DNA of 64,000 bases from Deltaproteobacteria bacterium (GCA_029858505.1 JAOUEW010000001.1:434001-498000), one strand, 5' to 3'. Shown: positions 1 through 9,454, counted from the first letter of the stretch. Notes: generated by a model from the sequence alone, not told the origin. A program made the numbers and translations.

Positions 1-2408
1 CCTTCACCTTGTCTCGCCGGGCCCGCACCAACGAGATCACCCTAGACGTGCCCCCGCTGGTGCGCCCAGGAGAGCCCCTGCGGGTGGGGTATGCCGCCCA
101 GCGGCCAGGTCGCATTGTGGTGTACGCGGTAGACGAGGGCATTTTGCAGGTGGCCCGCTATTCCACCCCCAGTCCTCTCGATCATTTCTTCCGCAAGCGG
201 GCCCTGGAAACCTCCACCTCTCAGGTGTTGGACCAAATTCTGCCAGAGTTCTCTAAGCTGCATTTAACCCGCACCGGGGGCGACGAAGATGATATGGCCG
301 CCGCCGCCCGCGCCAAGGGCAACTTAAACCCCTTTTCCCGGACAGAGGAAAAACCGGCGGCCTTCTGGAGCGGCGTGCTGGATGCCGATGCCACCCGGCG
401 GGAGGTGACCTTCCCCATCCCCGACAGCTTTAACGGAGACATCCGGGTGATGGCGGTGGCAGTGGCCCCCCAGGCGGTGGGGGTCAGCCGCAAGAACCTG
501 CTGGTGCGGGGGCACTTTGTGATTACCCCCCACGCCCCCACCTTTGCCGCCCCGGGAGACACCTTTGACGTGAGCGTGACCGTGGCCAACAACGTGGAAG
601 GCTCTGGCGCCAAGGCGGCCCTGACCCTGACGGCCCAGGCCACCGGCCCCATTCAGATGGAAGGGAAGGACACCCGGGAAATGCAGGTGACCGAAGGCCG
701 GGAAGAAACCCAAACTTTCCGCATCAAAGCGGGGGCCAAGCCGGGGCCAGCCAGTTTGGTGTTCACCGCGACCATGGGAGAGAAGACCAGCCGCCGGGCG
801 GCAACCTTCAGCATTCGCCCCGCCATGCCCTACCAAACCCTGGTCGAGGCGGGGTCGGTGACCTCTGGACGGAGAGAGGTGAAGATCACCCGCAAGATGC
901 ACTCCCAGCCCAGGGTGTTGGAGGCCAGCGTGTCCTCGGTGCCCTTGGTGTTGGCCCAGGGATTGGGGCAATACCTGAAAAATTATAGTTACGGCTGCAC
1001 CGAGCAACTGGTCAGCCGGGGCATGCCCTACCTGGTGTTGAAAGACACTCCGGGTTTTGGCTACAACCCGGCCCAGGGCGAAAAGCCCCTGCAGGAACTG
1101 ATGGCCACCCTGCAAGCCCGCCAGAACGAGGAAGGGGGCTTTGGCATGTGGGCCGCCAATTCCCATGTGTCCGACACCCAAACCGCCTATGCCCTGCTGT
1201 TCTTGACGGAAGCACGAGAACGGGGCCAGCCGGTCAGCTCTGGCATGATGGAGCGGGGGATGAATTACCTGCGTCAGGTGGCCAGCCAAAAAACCCGCTC
1301 CCTGAACCAGGCCCGGGAGCAGGCCTTTGCCATGTATGTGTTGTCTCGCAATGGCATGCGCATGACCAGCCAACTGGACACCCTCCACGACGCCCTGCGG
1401 GATGATATAAAGGGCGATTGGGAAACGGACCTGACGGGCATTTTAATGGCCGCCAGTTACCAAATGTTGATGGACGCCGAGCAGGGCGAATCCCTGATCT
1501 CCAAATCCAAAGTGGGTGATCGGGTGAAGGCTGCCTACGAGTTCTATTACGATGATCTGACTCGTGACGCCATGCTGGTGTATGTGCTGGCTCGGCACTT
1601 TCCCAAACGAATGGAGCGGCTGGATGCCGAGGACCTGATCCGGCTGACCGGGCCAGTGACCCAGGGGCGCTACAACACCCTGTCCTCCGCTCTTACCATT
1701 CTGGCTCTGGAGGCCTATGCCAAAAGATCTCAGGCCAAGCTGGGGCAGGTGCAGGTGCTCCAACTGGCCAAGGGGGTTGAAACCCCCCTGGCCTTGCCCG
1801 AGGGCATGTTCCCCAAGGTATCTTTTGGGGGAGAGGTTCAGGCCATTCGGATTCAGGCCCAGGGCAAACTGCCCGCCTTTTACCAGGTGACCCAGGGCGG
1901 GTTCGACATCACTCCGGCCACCGAGGAAATCAAGGAAGGGTTGGAGGTCTATCAAGAATTCCGCGACCCACTTGGCCAAACCGTCACCAGTGCCCGCCAG
2001 GGAGATGAACTGCAGGTGGTGGTGAACATGCGGGCGGTGGATGGGTATGTGTCGAACGTGGCCCTGGTGGATATTCTTCCCGGCGGGTTTGAGGTGCAAT
2101 TGAACTCTCTTCCGGTTCCCAAAACCTATGGTTCCCGTTCCTCCGAGTCGGAGGAGGAGGGAGGAGAGGAAGCCGTCTTTGACCGCCAAGATGCCCTGCT
2201 GCCCTTCCCTGAATATGTGGATGCCCGGGAAGACCGGGTGCTGGCCTTTGGTGGGGTGGGCGAAAAAATGGTGACCCTGACCTTCAAGGTGCGGGTGACC
2301 ACCCCGGGCAGTTTTGTGCTGCCCCCGGTATATGCCGAGGGCATGTACGACCGCAAGGTGAGGGCGCTGATCCCTGGGGGCCGCTTCGAGGTGACTCCGG
2401 CGAAATGA
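1..2408 (+). CDS. Alpha-2-macroglobulin family protein, C-terminal part (partial, 5' end outside window)
   Basis: About 800 C-terminal residues of a bacterial alpha-2-macroglobulin (YfhM-like), a periplasmic or outer-membrane-tethered protease trap. The visible part starts at the MG/bait region; the thioester motif CTEQ (Cys codon 996-998, about residue 330 of the visible frame) marks the thioester-bearing alpha-helical domain, and the C-terminal 150 residues form the receptor-binding-like beta domain. The true start and signal peptide lie upstream. The stop codon overlaps the start of pbpC by four bases (ATGA), so the two are translationally coupled. Known context: bacterial alpha-2-macroglobulins are commonly linked to PBP1C genes and are thought to protect the cell when the wall is breached. 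The intact CTEQ means the thioester chemistry is probably functional. Confidence 0.95.
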   Translation, partial: FTLSRRARTNEITLDVPPLVRPGEPLRVGYAAQRPGRIVVYAVDEGILQVARYSTPSPLDHFFRKRALETSTSQVLDQILPEFSKLHLTRTGGDEDDMAAAARAKGNLNPFSRTEEKPAAFWSGVLDADATRREVTFPIPDSFNGDIRVMAVAVAPQAVGVSRKNLLVRGHFVITPHAPTFAAPGDTFDVSVTVANNVEGSGAKAALTLTAQATGPIQMEGKDTREMQVTEGREETQTFRIKAGAKPGPASLVFTATMGEKTSRRAATFSIRPAMPYQTLVEAGSVTSGRREVKITRKMHSQPRVLEASVSSVPLVLAQGLGQYLKNYSYGCTEQLVSRGMPYLVLKDTPGFGYNPAQGEKPLQELMATLQARQNEEGGFGMWAANSHVSDTQTAYALLFLTEARERGQPVSSGMMERGMNYLRQVASQKTRSLNQAREQAFAMYVLSRNGMRMTSQLDTLHDALRDDIKGDWETDLTGILMAASYQMLMDAEQGESLISKSKVGDRVKAAYEFYYDDLTRDAMLVYVLARHFPKRMERLDAEDLIRLTGPVTQGRYNTLSSALTILALEAYAKRSQAKLGQVQVLQLAKGVETPLALPEGMFPKVSFGGEVQAIRIQAQGKLPAFYQVTQGGFDITPATEEIKEGLEVYQEFRDPLGQTVTSARQGDELQVVVNMRAVDGYVSNVALVDILPGGFEVQLNSLPVPKTYGSRSSESEEEGGEEAVFDRQDALLPFPEYVDAREDRVLAFGGVGEKMVTLTFKVRVTTPGSFVLPPVYAEGMYDRKVRALIPGGRFEVTPAK

Positions 2409-4756
2409 ATACCGGCCGCCCATGGGCCGCCTTTGCCGCGGTGGTGATTGTGTTGGGATATGCCTTGATCCCCCGGCCGGCGTTGTACCGGGGGGTGAGG
2501 TTCTCCCAGGCGGTGTATGCCGCCAATGGCACCCTGCTGCGCCTGACGTTGTCGAGCGATGAGCGCTACCGGCTGCGGGTGCCGCTGGGCGCCATTTCTC
2601 CGCGGCTGGTGGAAGCCACCCTGACCTATGAAGACCAGTGGTTCCGCTTTCATCCGGGGGTGAACCCGGTGTCTTTGGGCCGGGCCTTTTGGCAAACCTA
2701 CATCCGGGGAAGCCGCCGGATGGGGGGTTCGACCATTACCATGCAGTTGGCCCGGCTGCGCTTTGGGGTGCGATCCAACACCCTGGGCGGAAAGCTGGTG
2801 CAAATCCTGCGGGCTTTGCAGCTGGAACGCCATTACTCCAAAGATGAAATTCTGGAAGCCTACCTGGCCCTGGCCCCTTATGGGGGCAACGTGGAAGGGG
2901 TGGGGGCCGCCAGCCTGATTTACTTCCAAAAATCCCCCGACAGACTGACCCTGGCCGAGTCTTTGGCTTTAAGCGTGATTCCCCAGAATCCCACCCGCCA
3001 CCGGCCTGGGCTGCGGCCCGCCGCGCGGCTGGGGGGGGAGGGAGATACGGACATCAACCCCTGGCTGGAAGACGCCCGCCGGGCCCAGTTGACCCGCTGG
3101 CTGGTGGGCCACCCGGAAGAACGGGAGCGGAAGAGCCTGGAGAAATCTGGCAAGTTGCCGCTGCTGGCCCACTCCCGCAAGGGGCTGCCGTTTTTGGCCC
3201 CCCATTTTGTCGACTGGGTGCTGAATACGTTCCCCGACGAGAACATTCTTACCACCACCTTGGAGCCTGATTTACAGGCCGCCCTAGAGAGAACCGGGCG
3301 GCAATACCGGGCCACCCACCGCCGCGTGGGGGTGGATAACCTGAGCGCCTTGCTGGTGGATACCCGAGACATGGGGGTAAAGGCCATGCTGGGGTCGGCG
3401 GATTACAATGACCCGTATATTCAGGGGCAGGTTATCGGGCCACTGGCCCGCCGCTCTCCGGGGTCGGCCCTGAAACCGTTTATCTATGCCCTGGCCCTGG
3501 ACCAGGGGCTGATTCACCCCCACACCGTGCTGAAAGACGCCCCGGCGGCCTTTGGGGATTATGACCCGGAAAACTTCGACGGGGTGTTCAAAGGCCCGGT
3601 GTCGGCCACCGAAGCCCTGGTGAACAGCCGCAACGTACCGGCCATATACCTGGCCTCTCGCCTGAAGGAACCCACCCTGTACCAACTGCTGAAACAGGCC
3701 GAAGTGAAGGGCCTGCGGGAAGAAGCCCACTATGGGCTGGCCCTGGTGTTGGGGGGGGGAGAGATCACCATGGCGGAACTGACGGCTATGTATGCCATGC
3801 TGGCCAACGAGGGAGAGTGGCGGCCCCTGCGGCTGACCACCCGGCAGCCCCTGGCCGCGGGGCGGCGGCTGGTTTCTGCCGAAGCGGCGGTGCTGACTCT
3901 GGGCATGCTGCGGGCCAATTCGGGGATGGGGGGAGAATACCGCTCTGACTGGGTGAGAAACCCGCTGCCGGTCTCTTGGAAAACCGGAACCTCCCACGGG
4001 TTTAAAGATGCCTGGACGGTGGGGGTGGCAGGCCCCTATGTGCTGGCGGTGTGGGTGGGGCACTTCGACGGGCAGGGCAACCCGGCTTTTGTGGGCCGAG
4101 AAATGGCCGCCCCCCTGATGTTCTCCATGCTGGATTCCATCCGGGCCCTGCGGCCCGACATGGCCCCCCTCCCGGCATCACCAGGATTAAAACTGGTTCG
4201 GGTGAAGGTGTGCGCGGCCTCTGGCGGGCTGCCCGGCCCCCACTGCCCGGTGGTGGTGCCCACTTGGTTTATTCCGGGGGTCTCTCCCATCGAGCTAGAC
4301 ACGGTGTATCGAGAGGTGTGGATAGACCGGACCACCGGCCTGCGGAGCTGCGGCCAAACCGCCCACGGGGCCCGGCGGGAGGTGTACGAGTTTTGGCCTT
4401 CGGACATGCTGGCGATTTTTCGCAAGGCGGGCATTCCGCGGCGGGTTCCCCCGCCCTACATGGCCGGGTGCCACCTGTCCGCCATGGGGGCCCCGCCGGA
4501 AATTACCTCCCCCAGGGAAGGCGTGGTGTACACCCTGCCCAGCCGGCAGGTGGGGGTGATGGCCGTGCCGCTGTCGGCGGTGATGGACGGAGACGCCCAT
4601 ATCACCTATTGGTTTGTAGACAACGATTACCTGGGAAGATCGGGGCGGGGAGAAACGTTTTTCTGGAAGGCCCAGCCGGGGCGGTACGTCATCCGGGCGC
4701 TGGACGACCAAGGCCGCCACGATGCCCGTGAAGTCATCGTGACGACCATTGAATAA
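2405..4756 (+). CDS. pbpC: Penicillin-binding protein 1C (bifunctional glycosyltransferase/transpeptidase)
   Basis: 783 residues, the usual PBP1C length. An N-terminal membrane anchor (residues 8-24) is followed by a GT51 glycosyltransferase domain with EDQ (76-78) and GGSTITMQLAR (107-117), then a transpeptidase domain with SxxK as SALK (354-357), SxN as SRN (408-410) and KTG (526-528), and a C-terminal PBP1C-specific beta domain (about 690-783). It polymerises and may cross-link peptidoglycan at the inner membrane. Start chosen at the ATG overlapping the stop of the macroglobulin gene, which implies coupled expression and a joint envelope-repair/defence role. Confidence 0.97.
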   Translation: MNTGRPWAAFAAVVIVLGYALIPRPALYRGVRFSQAVYAANGTLLRLTLSSDERYRLRVPLGAISPRLVEATLTYEDQWFRFHPGVNPVSLGRAFWQTYIRGSRRMGGSTITMQLARLRFGVRSNTLGGKLVQILRALQLERHYSKDEILEAYLALAPYGGNVEGVGAASLIYFQKSPDRLTLAESLALSVIPQNPTRHRPGLRPAARLGGEGDTDINPWLEDARRAQLTRWLVGHPEERERKSLEKSGKLPLLAHSRKGLPFLAPHFVDWVLNTFPDENILTTTLEPDLQAALERTGRQYRATHRRVGVDNLSALLVDTRDMGVKAMLGSADYNDPYIQGQVIGPLARRSPGSALKPFIYALALDQGLIHPHTVLKDAPAAFGDYDPENFDGVFKGPVSATEALVNSRNVPAIYLASRLKEPTLYQLLKQAEVKGLREEAHYGLALVLGGGEITMAELTAMYAMLANEGEWRPLRLTTRQPLAAGRRLVSAEAAVLTLGMLRANSGMGGEYRSDWVRNPLPVSWKTGTSHGFKDAWTVGVAGPYVLAVWVGHFDGQGNPAFVGREMAAPLMFSMLDSIRALRPDMAPLPASPGLKLVRVKVCAASGGLPGPHCPVVVPTWFIPGVSPIELDTVYREVWIDRTTGLRSCGQTAHGARREVYEFWPSDMLAIFRKAGIPRRVPPPYMAGCHLSAMGAPPEITSPREGVVYTLPSRQVGVMAVPLSAVMDGDAHITYWFVDNDYLGRSGRGETFFWKAQPGRYVIRALDDQGRHDAREVIVTTIE

Positions 4757-4789
4757 GCCGAATAGAAATCCCCAAAAATACCCCCCGAC

Positions 4790-5226
4790 TTTAGGTTATA
4801 ATCCCCTGCCCTGCGGGCATCCGAACAGCACCCCGCCCCTTCGTGGAGGGGAAATATATCGAAGCCGGGAAGTTATGCGCTTGCTTCCTTCCAGTCTATG
4901 TTTTCCGAACGGATTCTATGTTCCATCTTTCAACCTAAGCCTTATTGTCCCTCTCCGATGGGGAGGGACGGGCGGCGCAGCCGCCAGGGAGGGGTGTTGT
5001 TCAGGAAGCAGATCGAAGCCGGGAAGTTATGCGCTTGCTTCCTTCCAGTCTATGTTTTCCGAACGGATTCTATGTTCCATCTTTCAACCTAAGCCGTATT
5101 GTCCCTCTCCGATGGGGAGGGACAGGCGGCGCAGCCGCCAGGGAGGGGTGTTGTTCAGGAAGCAGATCGAAGCCGAAAAGTGATCTGCCTGCTTCCTTCC
5201 AGTCTATGCTGTGCGAACGGAGATTT
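4790..5226. repeat. Dispersed palindromic intergenic repeat, locus A (two near-identical tandem units)
   Basis: Fills most of the gap between pbpC and tRNA-Ala. Two almost identical units of about 150 bp (about 4858-5007 and 5008-5163) share a block beginning atcgaagccg, a hairpin of the form CCCTCTCC-gat-GGGGAGGG and a second hairpin GGCGGC-GCA-GCCGCC, then AGGGAGGGGTGTTG. A partial third unit follows to about 5226, and a related half unit in the other style (CCCCTTCGTGGAGGGG) precedes at about 4830. Related copies lie at 9455-9676 and 26917-27366. No coding capacity of its own is convincing. It lies at convergent gene ends, so it may also act as a bidirectional terminator. Confidence 0.85.
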
Positions 5227-5364
5227 GATGAACCGATGGAATCGAATATAGGGAGGGGTTTTGTTGGAGAACCGTAGTATGTAGAAGGGGAAAACGGAAC
5301 AAATTAGAGAGCGATTAAGTAAGGAGGGAATAGCGAAAAGAGAAAGCGAAAAAGAAGAGAAAAA

Positions 5365-5437
5365 TGGAGACGAAGGGGATCGAACCCTCGACCTCGGCAT
5401 TGCGAACGCCGCGCTCTCCCAACTGAGCTACGTCCCC
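5365..5437 (-). tRNA. tRNA-Ala (anticodon CGC)
   Basis: Complete 73-nt cloverleaf on the minus strand: acceptor GGGGACG/CGTCTCC, D-arm GCTC/GAGC, anticodon stem CGGCG/TGCCG with loop TTCGCAA (anticodon CGC, reading GCG), T-arm GAGGG-TTCGATC-CCCTT, discriminator A. CCA is not encoded; the gene runs straight into a T-rich tract on the minus strand that may end transcription. Confidence 0.95.
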
Positions 5438-5545
5438 GATGGGCCGGATTTCCTGGGGATAGGAACAGGAAAACGGAGGCAGAAAATGATTTCCAAAGGT
5501 TAGCAGAACCGCCCAGGCAAGGGAAGGGGGTGGCATTGCCCGAGA

Positions 5546-5890
5546 CTAAGATGCCGGGGGGAACACCGCCATGCTGACGGGCTCCAGGGTGGCCAACCCC
5601 CCGCAGGCGGCGGCTCGCAGCAGCCGGGCGGCTTGGTCGGCGAAGGCGTGGATGTTCTCCGGGGTGTCCACGCACTCCACCACCAGGGGCAGGTCTTCCG
5701 ACAGGCGCAGCACCTTGGCCGTGTGCAGGGCGCGGCTGGCCCCGAAGGACTCCACCCCTCGCCACACGGTGCAGCCGGCCAGGCCCGCCTGGCGGGCGGC
5801 GGTCACCAGGGCCTGGTGCAGGGGGGCGCCCTCCAGGTGGTCGGCTTCTCCCAGATAAATTCGCAGGCGCAGGCCTTGGGTGGTGTTCAT
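5546..5890 (-). CDS. DUF190 PII-like protein
   Basis: 114 residues from the ATG at 5890, which has a GGGAGA ribosome site just upstream; a longer frame to 5953 has no such site. The sequence (start MNTTQGLRLRIYLGEADHLEG; the family hallmark is a hydroxyl/charged-rich loop after LRIYxGExD) matches DUF190, small trimeric ferredoxin-like proteins related to PII signal proteins. It lies 84 bp downstream of crcB on the same strand; DUF190 and crcB are frequent neighbours, so it is probably co-transcribed and may modulate the channel, although its ligand is unknown. Confidence 0.88.
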   Translation of the reverse strand: MNTTQGLRLRIYLGEADHLEGAPLHQALVTAARQAGLAGCTVWRGVESFGASRALHTAKVLRLSEDLPLVVECVDTPENIHAFADQAARLLRAAACGGLATLEPVSMAVFPPAS

Positions 5891-5974
5891 GGTTCTCCCG
5901 GTGGTTATACGGTATGGGGGTTGCGTTTCTCTTGGGGGCAACGGCAATGGCATTGCCCCAATCTTGTTCTTCCT

Positions 5975-6355
5975 CTACACCAGTTTTCCGGCCACCACGC
6001 CTAGCCAGGTGGCGGCGAAGCACAGGGCTACGTTGAGGGCGGTGTTGGCCCCGGCGGCGGCCCATTGTTGGTCTTCCATCAGCCGCAGGGTTTCCCAAGA
6101 AAACGTGGAAAACGTGGTGAGCCCGCCGCAGAATCCGGTGGTGAGAAACAGCCGGGTTTCCGGGGTCAGCAAAAACCGCCCGGCCCCCAGTTGCAGCACC
6201 AGCCCAATGATAAAACTTCCCACGATGTTCACCAGCAGGGTGCCCACAGGGAACCAAGCCCCGGAGGCAGACTGCATCCAGCCAGACAATCCATAGCGGG
6301 CCATGGCTCCCAATCCCCCCCCCAGGGCCACGGCCATCAGCAGTGCTGGGTTCAT
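5975..6355 (-). CDS. crcB: Fluoride ion channel CrcB/Fluc
   Basis: 126 residues with four predicted transmembrane helices, the standard Fluc size. It contains the family signatures GGGLGAMARY near the N-terminus, NIVGSFIIG, and GFCGGLTTFSTFS in the third helix (Phe-box and Na+ site region). It exports fluoride passively as a dual-topology dimer in the inner membrane. A DUF190 gene follows on the same strand. I looked for a fluoride riboswitch in the roughly 200 bp upstream and found no convincing match. Confidence 0.96.
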   Translation of the reverse strand: MNPALLMAVALGGGLGAMARYGLSGWMQSASGAWFPVGTLLVNIVGSFIIGLVLQLGAGRFLLTPETRLFLTTGFCGGLTTFSTFSWETLRLMEDQQWAAAGANTALNVALCFAATWLGVVAGKLV

Positions 6356-6514
6356 GGGCGGTGCGGGGTAGGGGGGCTGGCTAGGCCAGGGGGCACGGTT
6401 GAGCGTATGGAGGAGCCAATGATTGGGCGTGCCGATGCGTGTGCCGTTACGCGAAAAATGGAGTGGGGGATGGGGGGGCAGGGCTGGGTCATGAATCTTC
6501 TCGGGTGGTGGCTT

Positions 6515-6543
6515 TGCTTTCCCCGGGGGGGCTTCCTATAATT
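6515..6543 (+). promoter_or_regulatory. Sigma-70-type promoter for the HelD-like gene
   Basis: TTGCTT at 6515-6520 and a perfect TATAAT at 6538-6543 are separated by 17 bp. The predicted transcript start near 6550 is about 95 bp before the ATG at 6644. Confidence 0.6.
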
Positions 6544-6643
6544 AACATTCCGCCCGACGAATGCCAAAGGGTAGGTGTTCTCCCCTGGCGCTGCTCTGTT
6601 TCTTCACGTTGGATTCCTTCTCTCCATTCCCCAGGTCCGTTCC

Positions 6644-9091
6644 ATGGTCAAGTCTTCTTCCACGATTTCGCAGCAGCCCCTCAGCCAGCAGGATCAGCGG
6701 GTGGTGGAGGAAGAGCAGGCGGTGTTGGGGGCGGTGGTGGCCTCACTGCCCCTGGCCCAGGGGGCCGCTGGGGAAGATTCGCGGTATCGGGAGAGCCGGA
6801 TGGCGGGGGAGTCGTTTGACTTGGCGGAGGAAATTGGCGAGGCCCGGGAGGGAGACCTGCCCCAACTGCTGGGGGAGGCCGCCCGGATGCGGGCGGTGGG
6901 GGCCCACCGGGCCAAGGAGGGACCCGTGGCGCCGGTGAATCCAGAGTCTCCCTATTTCGGCCATTTGCGGGTGGAGCAGGATGGACGGGTCAAAGATATT
7001 CTGATTGGCAGCACCACCCTGGTGTCTCACAAGCTGGCCTATCCCATCATTGACTGGCGCAACGCCCCCATCAGCAAAATCTATTACGTGTATCAAGAGG
7101 GAGACGAGTACGAGGAGGAGATTGCCGGGCGGCTGGTGGAGGGCAAGGTGCTGGCCCGCCGCACCGTGACCATCCGGGGGGGGGAGCTGTTGCGGGTGGA
7201 GGGGGGAGGGCAGGTGTTTCAGCGGGTGGCCGGGCCCCCAACCGGCGAGTGGATGAAGACCGATGCTCACCGCGCCCGGCTGGCGGGGGGGGAAATGTCT
7301 TCGGCCCTGCCACCGGCGGTGCGGCTGGGGGCTGTGGGTTCTTTGGGGGTTGGGCAGCCGGGCCTGGCTGGCCAAGACCGCCACCTGCCAGAGATCACCG
7401 GGTTGATCGACCCGGCCCAGTGGGAATTGATGAACGCTCCTTCCAGTGAGGTGGTGGTGATGGACGGCGGGGCGGGGTCGGGCAAGACCACCGTGGGGTT
7501 GCACCGCATGGCCCTGCTGGCCCACCGAGAGCCCCAGCGGTTTGCCCCCCGAGACATGATGGTGGTGGTGGCGGGGCGGGCCCTGAGGGAATACATCTCC
7601 CGGGTGCTGCCCTCCATGGGAGTGTTCGGCGCGCGTATCGAGGTGTACGAAGAACTGGTGAACGCCCTGCGCCGGAGGCACTTTCCCACCCTGGAGGGGG
7701 AACCCTGCGACACCACCCCCTTCGCGGTGGTGCGGTTTAAGCAGCACCCCGCCGCCTGGGAGGTACTGAAGCGCCGGGCGGAGGAGGCCAGGCGGGGATT
7801 TCAGCAGGCCATGGCGGCGGCCCTGGAGGGAACGGCCTCTGGCGAGCGGGCCCTGCAAGTGTGGGCCACCCTGGAGCGGGAGCCGTTTGTTGGGGCGGTG
7901 GGGAGGTTTGCCCGCTGGGTGGCTGGGCGGCAGCCCTGGCCAGAGTTCGGGGTGTTTGGCGATGACTGGGTGGCCCAGCAACGGCTGGCCCGGCTGGTGG
8001 CGGAGGTGTTGCCCAACCCAGAGACCCCCGCCGTTGCCGTTGTGGCCTTGTGGGAGGAAGCCTTTTTGAATCCAGCCCGGCTGACGCAAGACTTGGAGCA
8101 ATTGGCGCCGGGGGTGTTTTCTGCCCAAGAGATTCAGACCATTGCCCAGTGGACCCAGCGGGGCCAAGCCCTGCGGCACGAGTGGCGCCAGGCCCAGGCC
8201 TTGAAAAAAACCGGAGAGCCCGAACGGGAGGGCCGCCTGGGGCCCGATGAACTGCCGGAAGAGCCGGAGATGCCCCGCCTGGACCGGGAGGATGACACCC
8301 TGTTGCTGCTGCTGCACCGGGAAACCCTGGGGCCCCTGCGGGGGAGAAAACAGCGGCCTTTCCTGATGAACCACCTGATGGTGGACGAAGCCCAGGATTT
8401 CTCTCCCCTGGAGTTGGATGTGCTGATTGGGCTGGCCGCCCGGCCCTTTTCCCTCACCCTGGCGGGAGACGCCGCCCAGCGGATGTTCCCCCACAAGGGC
8501 ACCGACGGCTGGGAGGACATTCTGGCCCGCATGGGCCTGACCGGACGGGTGGCGGCTCCCTTGCAGGTGGGTTACCGCTCCACGGCGGAAATCATGGCCT
8601 TTGCCCAGGGGGTGCTGGGGCCCCTGGCCCCCAAAGAACGGGTGTGGCGGCCCACCCGGGGCGGGGCGCCGGTGGAATGGCTCACGTTCTCTAGTCGGGG
8701 TGAGGCGGTGGCGGCCCTGGCCGATGCCCTGCGCTCCCTGGCGCGGAGAGAGCCCGCGGCCTACACGGCGCTGATCGCCCGGCGCGGCGACCAAGCCGAC
8801 GTGTATTTTGAGGGGCTGCTGCAAGCCGAGGTGCCCCGGGTGCGCCGGGTGGCGGACCAAGACTTTGCCTTTCAGCCGGGGGTGGAGGTGACCGACATCA
8901 CCCAGGTGAAGGGGCTGGAGTTTGATTACGTGGTGCTGCTAGACGTGGACCGGGAAAGTTACCCCGACGATGCCATCTCTCGGCATATGTTGCACGTGGG
9001 GGTGACCCGGGCCGCCCACCAGTTGTGGCTGGTCTGCTGCCAAGAGCCCTCGCCGATTTTACCCCCCGTGTTGGGCGGGCCTACCCCTTGA
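6644..9091 (+). CDS. HelD-like UvrD/Rep superfamily 1 helicase
   Basis: 815 residues from ATG 6644 (a GTG at 6575 would add 23 residues; neither has a clear ribosome site). An N-terminal alpha-helical arm is followed by the HelD-type insert YFGHLRV...IIDWRNAPIS, typical of HelD-family proteins, then Walker A GGAGSGKTT (near 7465), Walker B VDEAQD (near 8385), motif V ITQVKGLEFDYVVL (near 8900) and motif VI HVGVTRAAHQLWL at the C-terminus. Family members from Gram-positives clear stalled RNA polymerase from DNA; by homology this protein may recycle polymerase or remodel nucleoprotein. Its 3' end overlaps the convergent DUF2730 gene by 11 bp. Confidence 0.85.
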   Translation: MVKSSSTISQQPLSQQDQRVVEEEQAVLGAVVASLPLAQGAAGEDSRYRESRMAGESFDLAEEIGEAREGDLPQLLGEAARMRAVGAHRAKEGPVAPVNPESPYFGHLRVEQDGRVKDILIGSTTLVSHKLAYPIIDWRNAPISKIYYVYQEGDEYEEEIAGRLVEGKVLARRTVTIRGGELLRVEGGGQVFQRVAGPPTGEWMKTDAHRARLAGGEMSSALPPAVRLGAVGSLGVGQPGLAGQDRHLPEITGLIDPAQWELMNAPSSEVVVMDGGAGSGKTTVGLHRMALLAHREPQRFAPRDMMVVVAGRALREYISRVLPSMGVFGARIEVYEELVNALRRRHFPTLEGEPCDTTPFAVVRFKQHPAAWEVLKRRAEEARRGFQQAMAAALEGTASGERALQVWATLEREPFVGAVGRFARWVAGRQPWPEFGVFGDDWVAQQRLARLVAEVLPNPETPAVAVVALWEEAFLNPARLTQDLEQLAPGVFSAQEIQTIAQWTQRGQALRHEWRQAQALKKTGEPEREGRLGPDELPEEPEMPRLDREDDTLLLLLHRETLGPLRGRKQRPFLMNHLMVDEAQDFSPLELDVLIGLAARPFSLTLAGDAAQRMFPHKGTDGWEDILARMGLTGRVAAPLQVGYRSTAEIMAFAQGVLGPLAPKERVWRPTRGGAPVEWLTFSSRGEAVAALADALRSLARREPAAYTALIARRGDQADVYFEGLLQAEVPRVRRVADQDFAFQPGVEVTDITQVKGLEFDYVVLLDVDRESYPDDAISRHMLHVGVTRAAHQLWLVCCQEPSPILPPVLGGPTP

Positions 9092-9389
9092 TCATTTTTT
9101 CGCTCACCAGTTCCATGGTGCGGCGCATCCCTTTCATTTCCCCGCCAATCCGTTTCAACTCCCCGTGAACGGTTTCAATCCGCACGGCCAGTTCCCGCAG
9201 GTTGGTTTGGTTGGGAATATGGCCGATTTCCGTTTCCATCCGGGCCAGGCGCTGCTCCAGCTCTTCCAGGTGTTCTCGGCCAATGCGGTGCTGGGCGGTT
9301 TGCCAAGCGCCCCAGCCGATGGCCAGGGTGGCCGCCCATTGGGCCAGGTCCAGCCAAAACCGGTATTCAGAAAAGTTTTCCGTGCTCAT
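9081..9389 (-). CDS. DUF2730 family protein (Mu-like phage gp25-type)
   Basis: 102 residues starting MSTENF, chosen because GGAGAG lies nine bases upstream. One N-terminal transmembrane helix (WLDLAQWAATLAIGWGAW) is followed by a coiled coil (LEELEQRLARMETEIGHIP) and a second amphipathic helix. This layout and sequence match DUF2730, a small membrane protein that in Mu-like transposable phages sits directly after the amidase and holin genes. Here the same order is kept on the minus strand, but a dispersed repeat separates it from the holin. Exact function is unknown; probably part of lysis or a phage remnant. Confidence 0.75.
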   Translation of the reverse strand: MSTENFSEYRFWLDLAQWAATLAIGWGAWQTAQHRIGREHLEELEQRLARMETEIGHIPNQTNLRELAVRIETVHGELKRIGGEMKGMRRTMELVSEKMIKG

Positions 9390-9454
9390 TTGTTTTCTCT
9401 CCATTCAATGAATTGGGGTTCAAATGACACCCCTCATGAAAGCACCTTTCCCTA

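Noticed and set aside
4749-5277. Overlapping ORFs inside repeat locus A
   Set aside because: Similar peptides appear in shifted frames of each repeat copy, as expected for non-coding tandem duplication.
5304-6257. Long minus-strand frame covering tRNA-Ala, DUF190 and part of crcB
   Set aside because: It overlaps three well-supported genes in another frame and has a low-complexity, Arg/Gly/Pro-rich product typical of high-G+C shadows.
6356-6640. Fluoride riboswitch upstream of crcB
   Set aside because: No conserved crcB-motif core was recognisable on the minus strand in this region.
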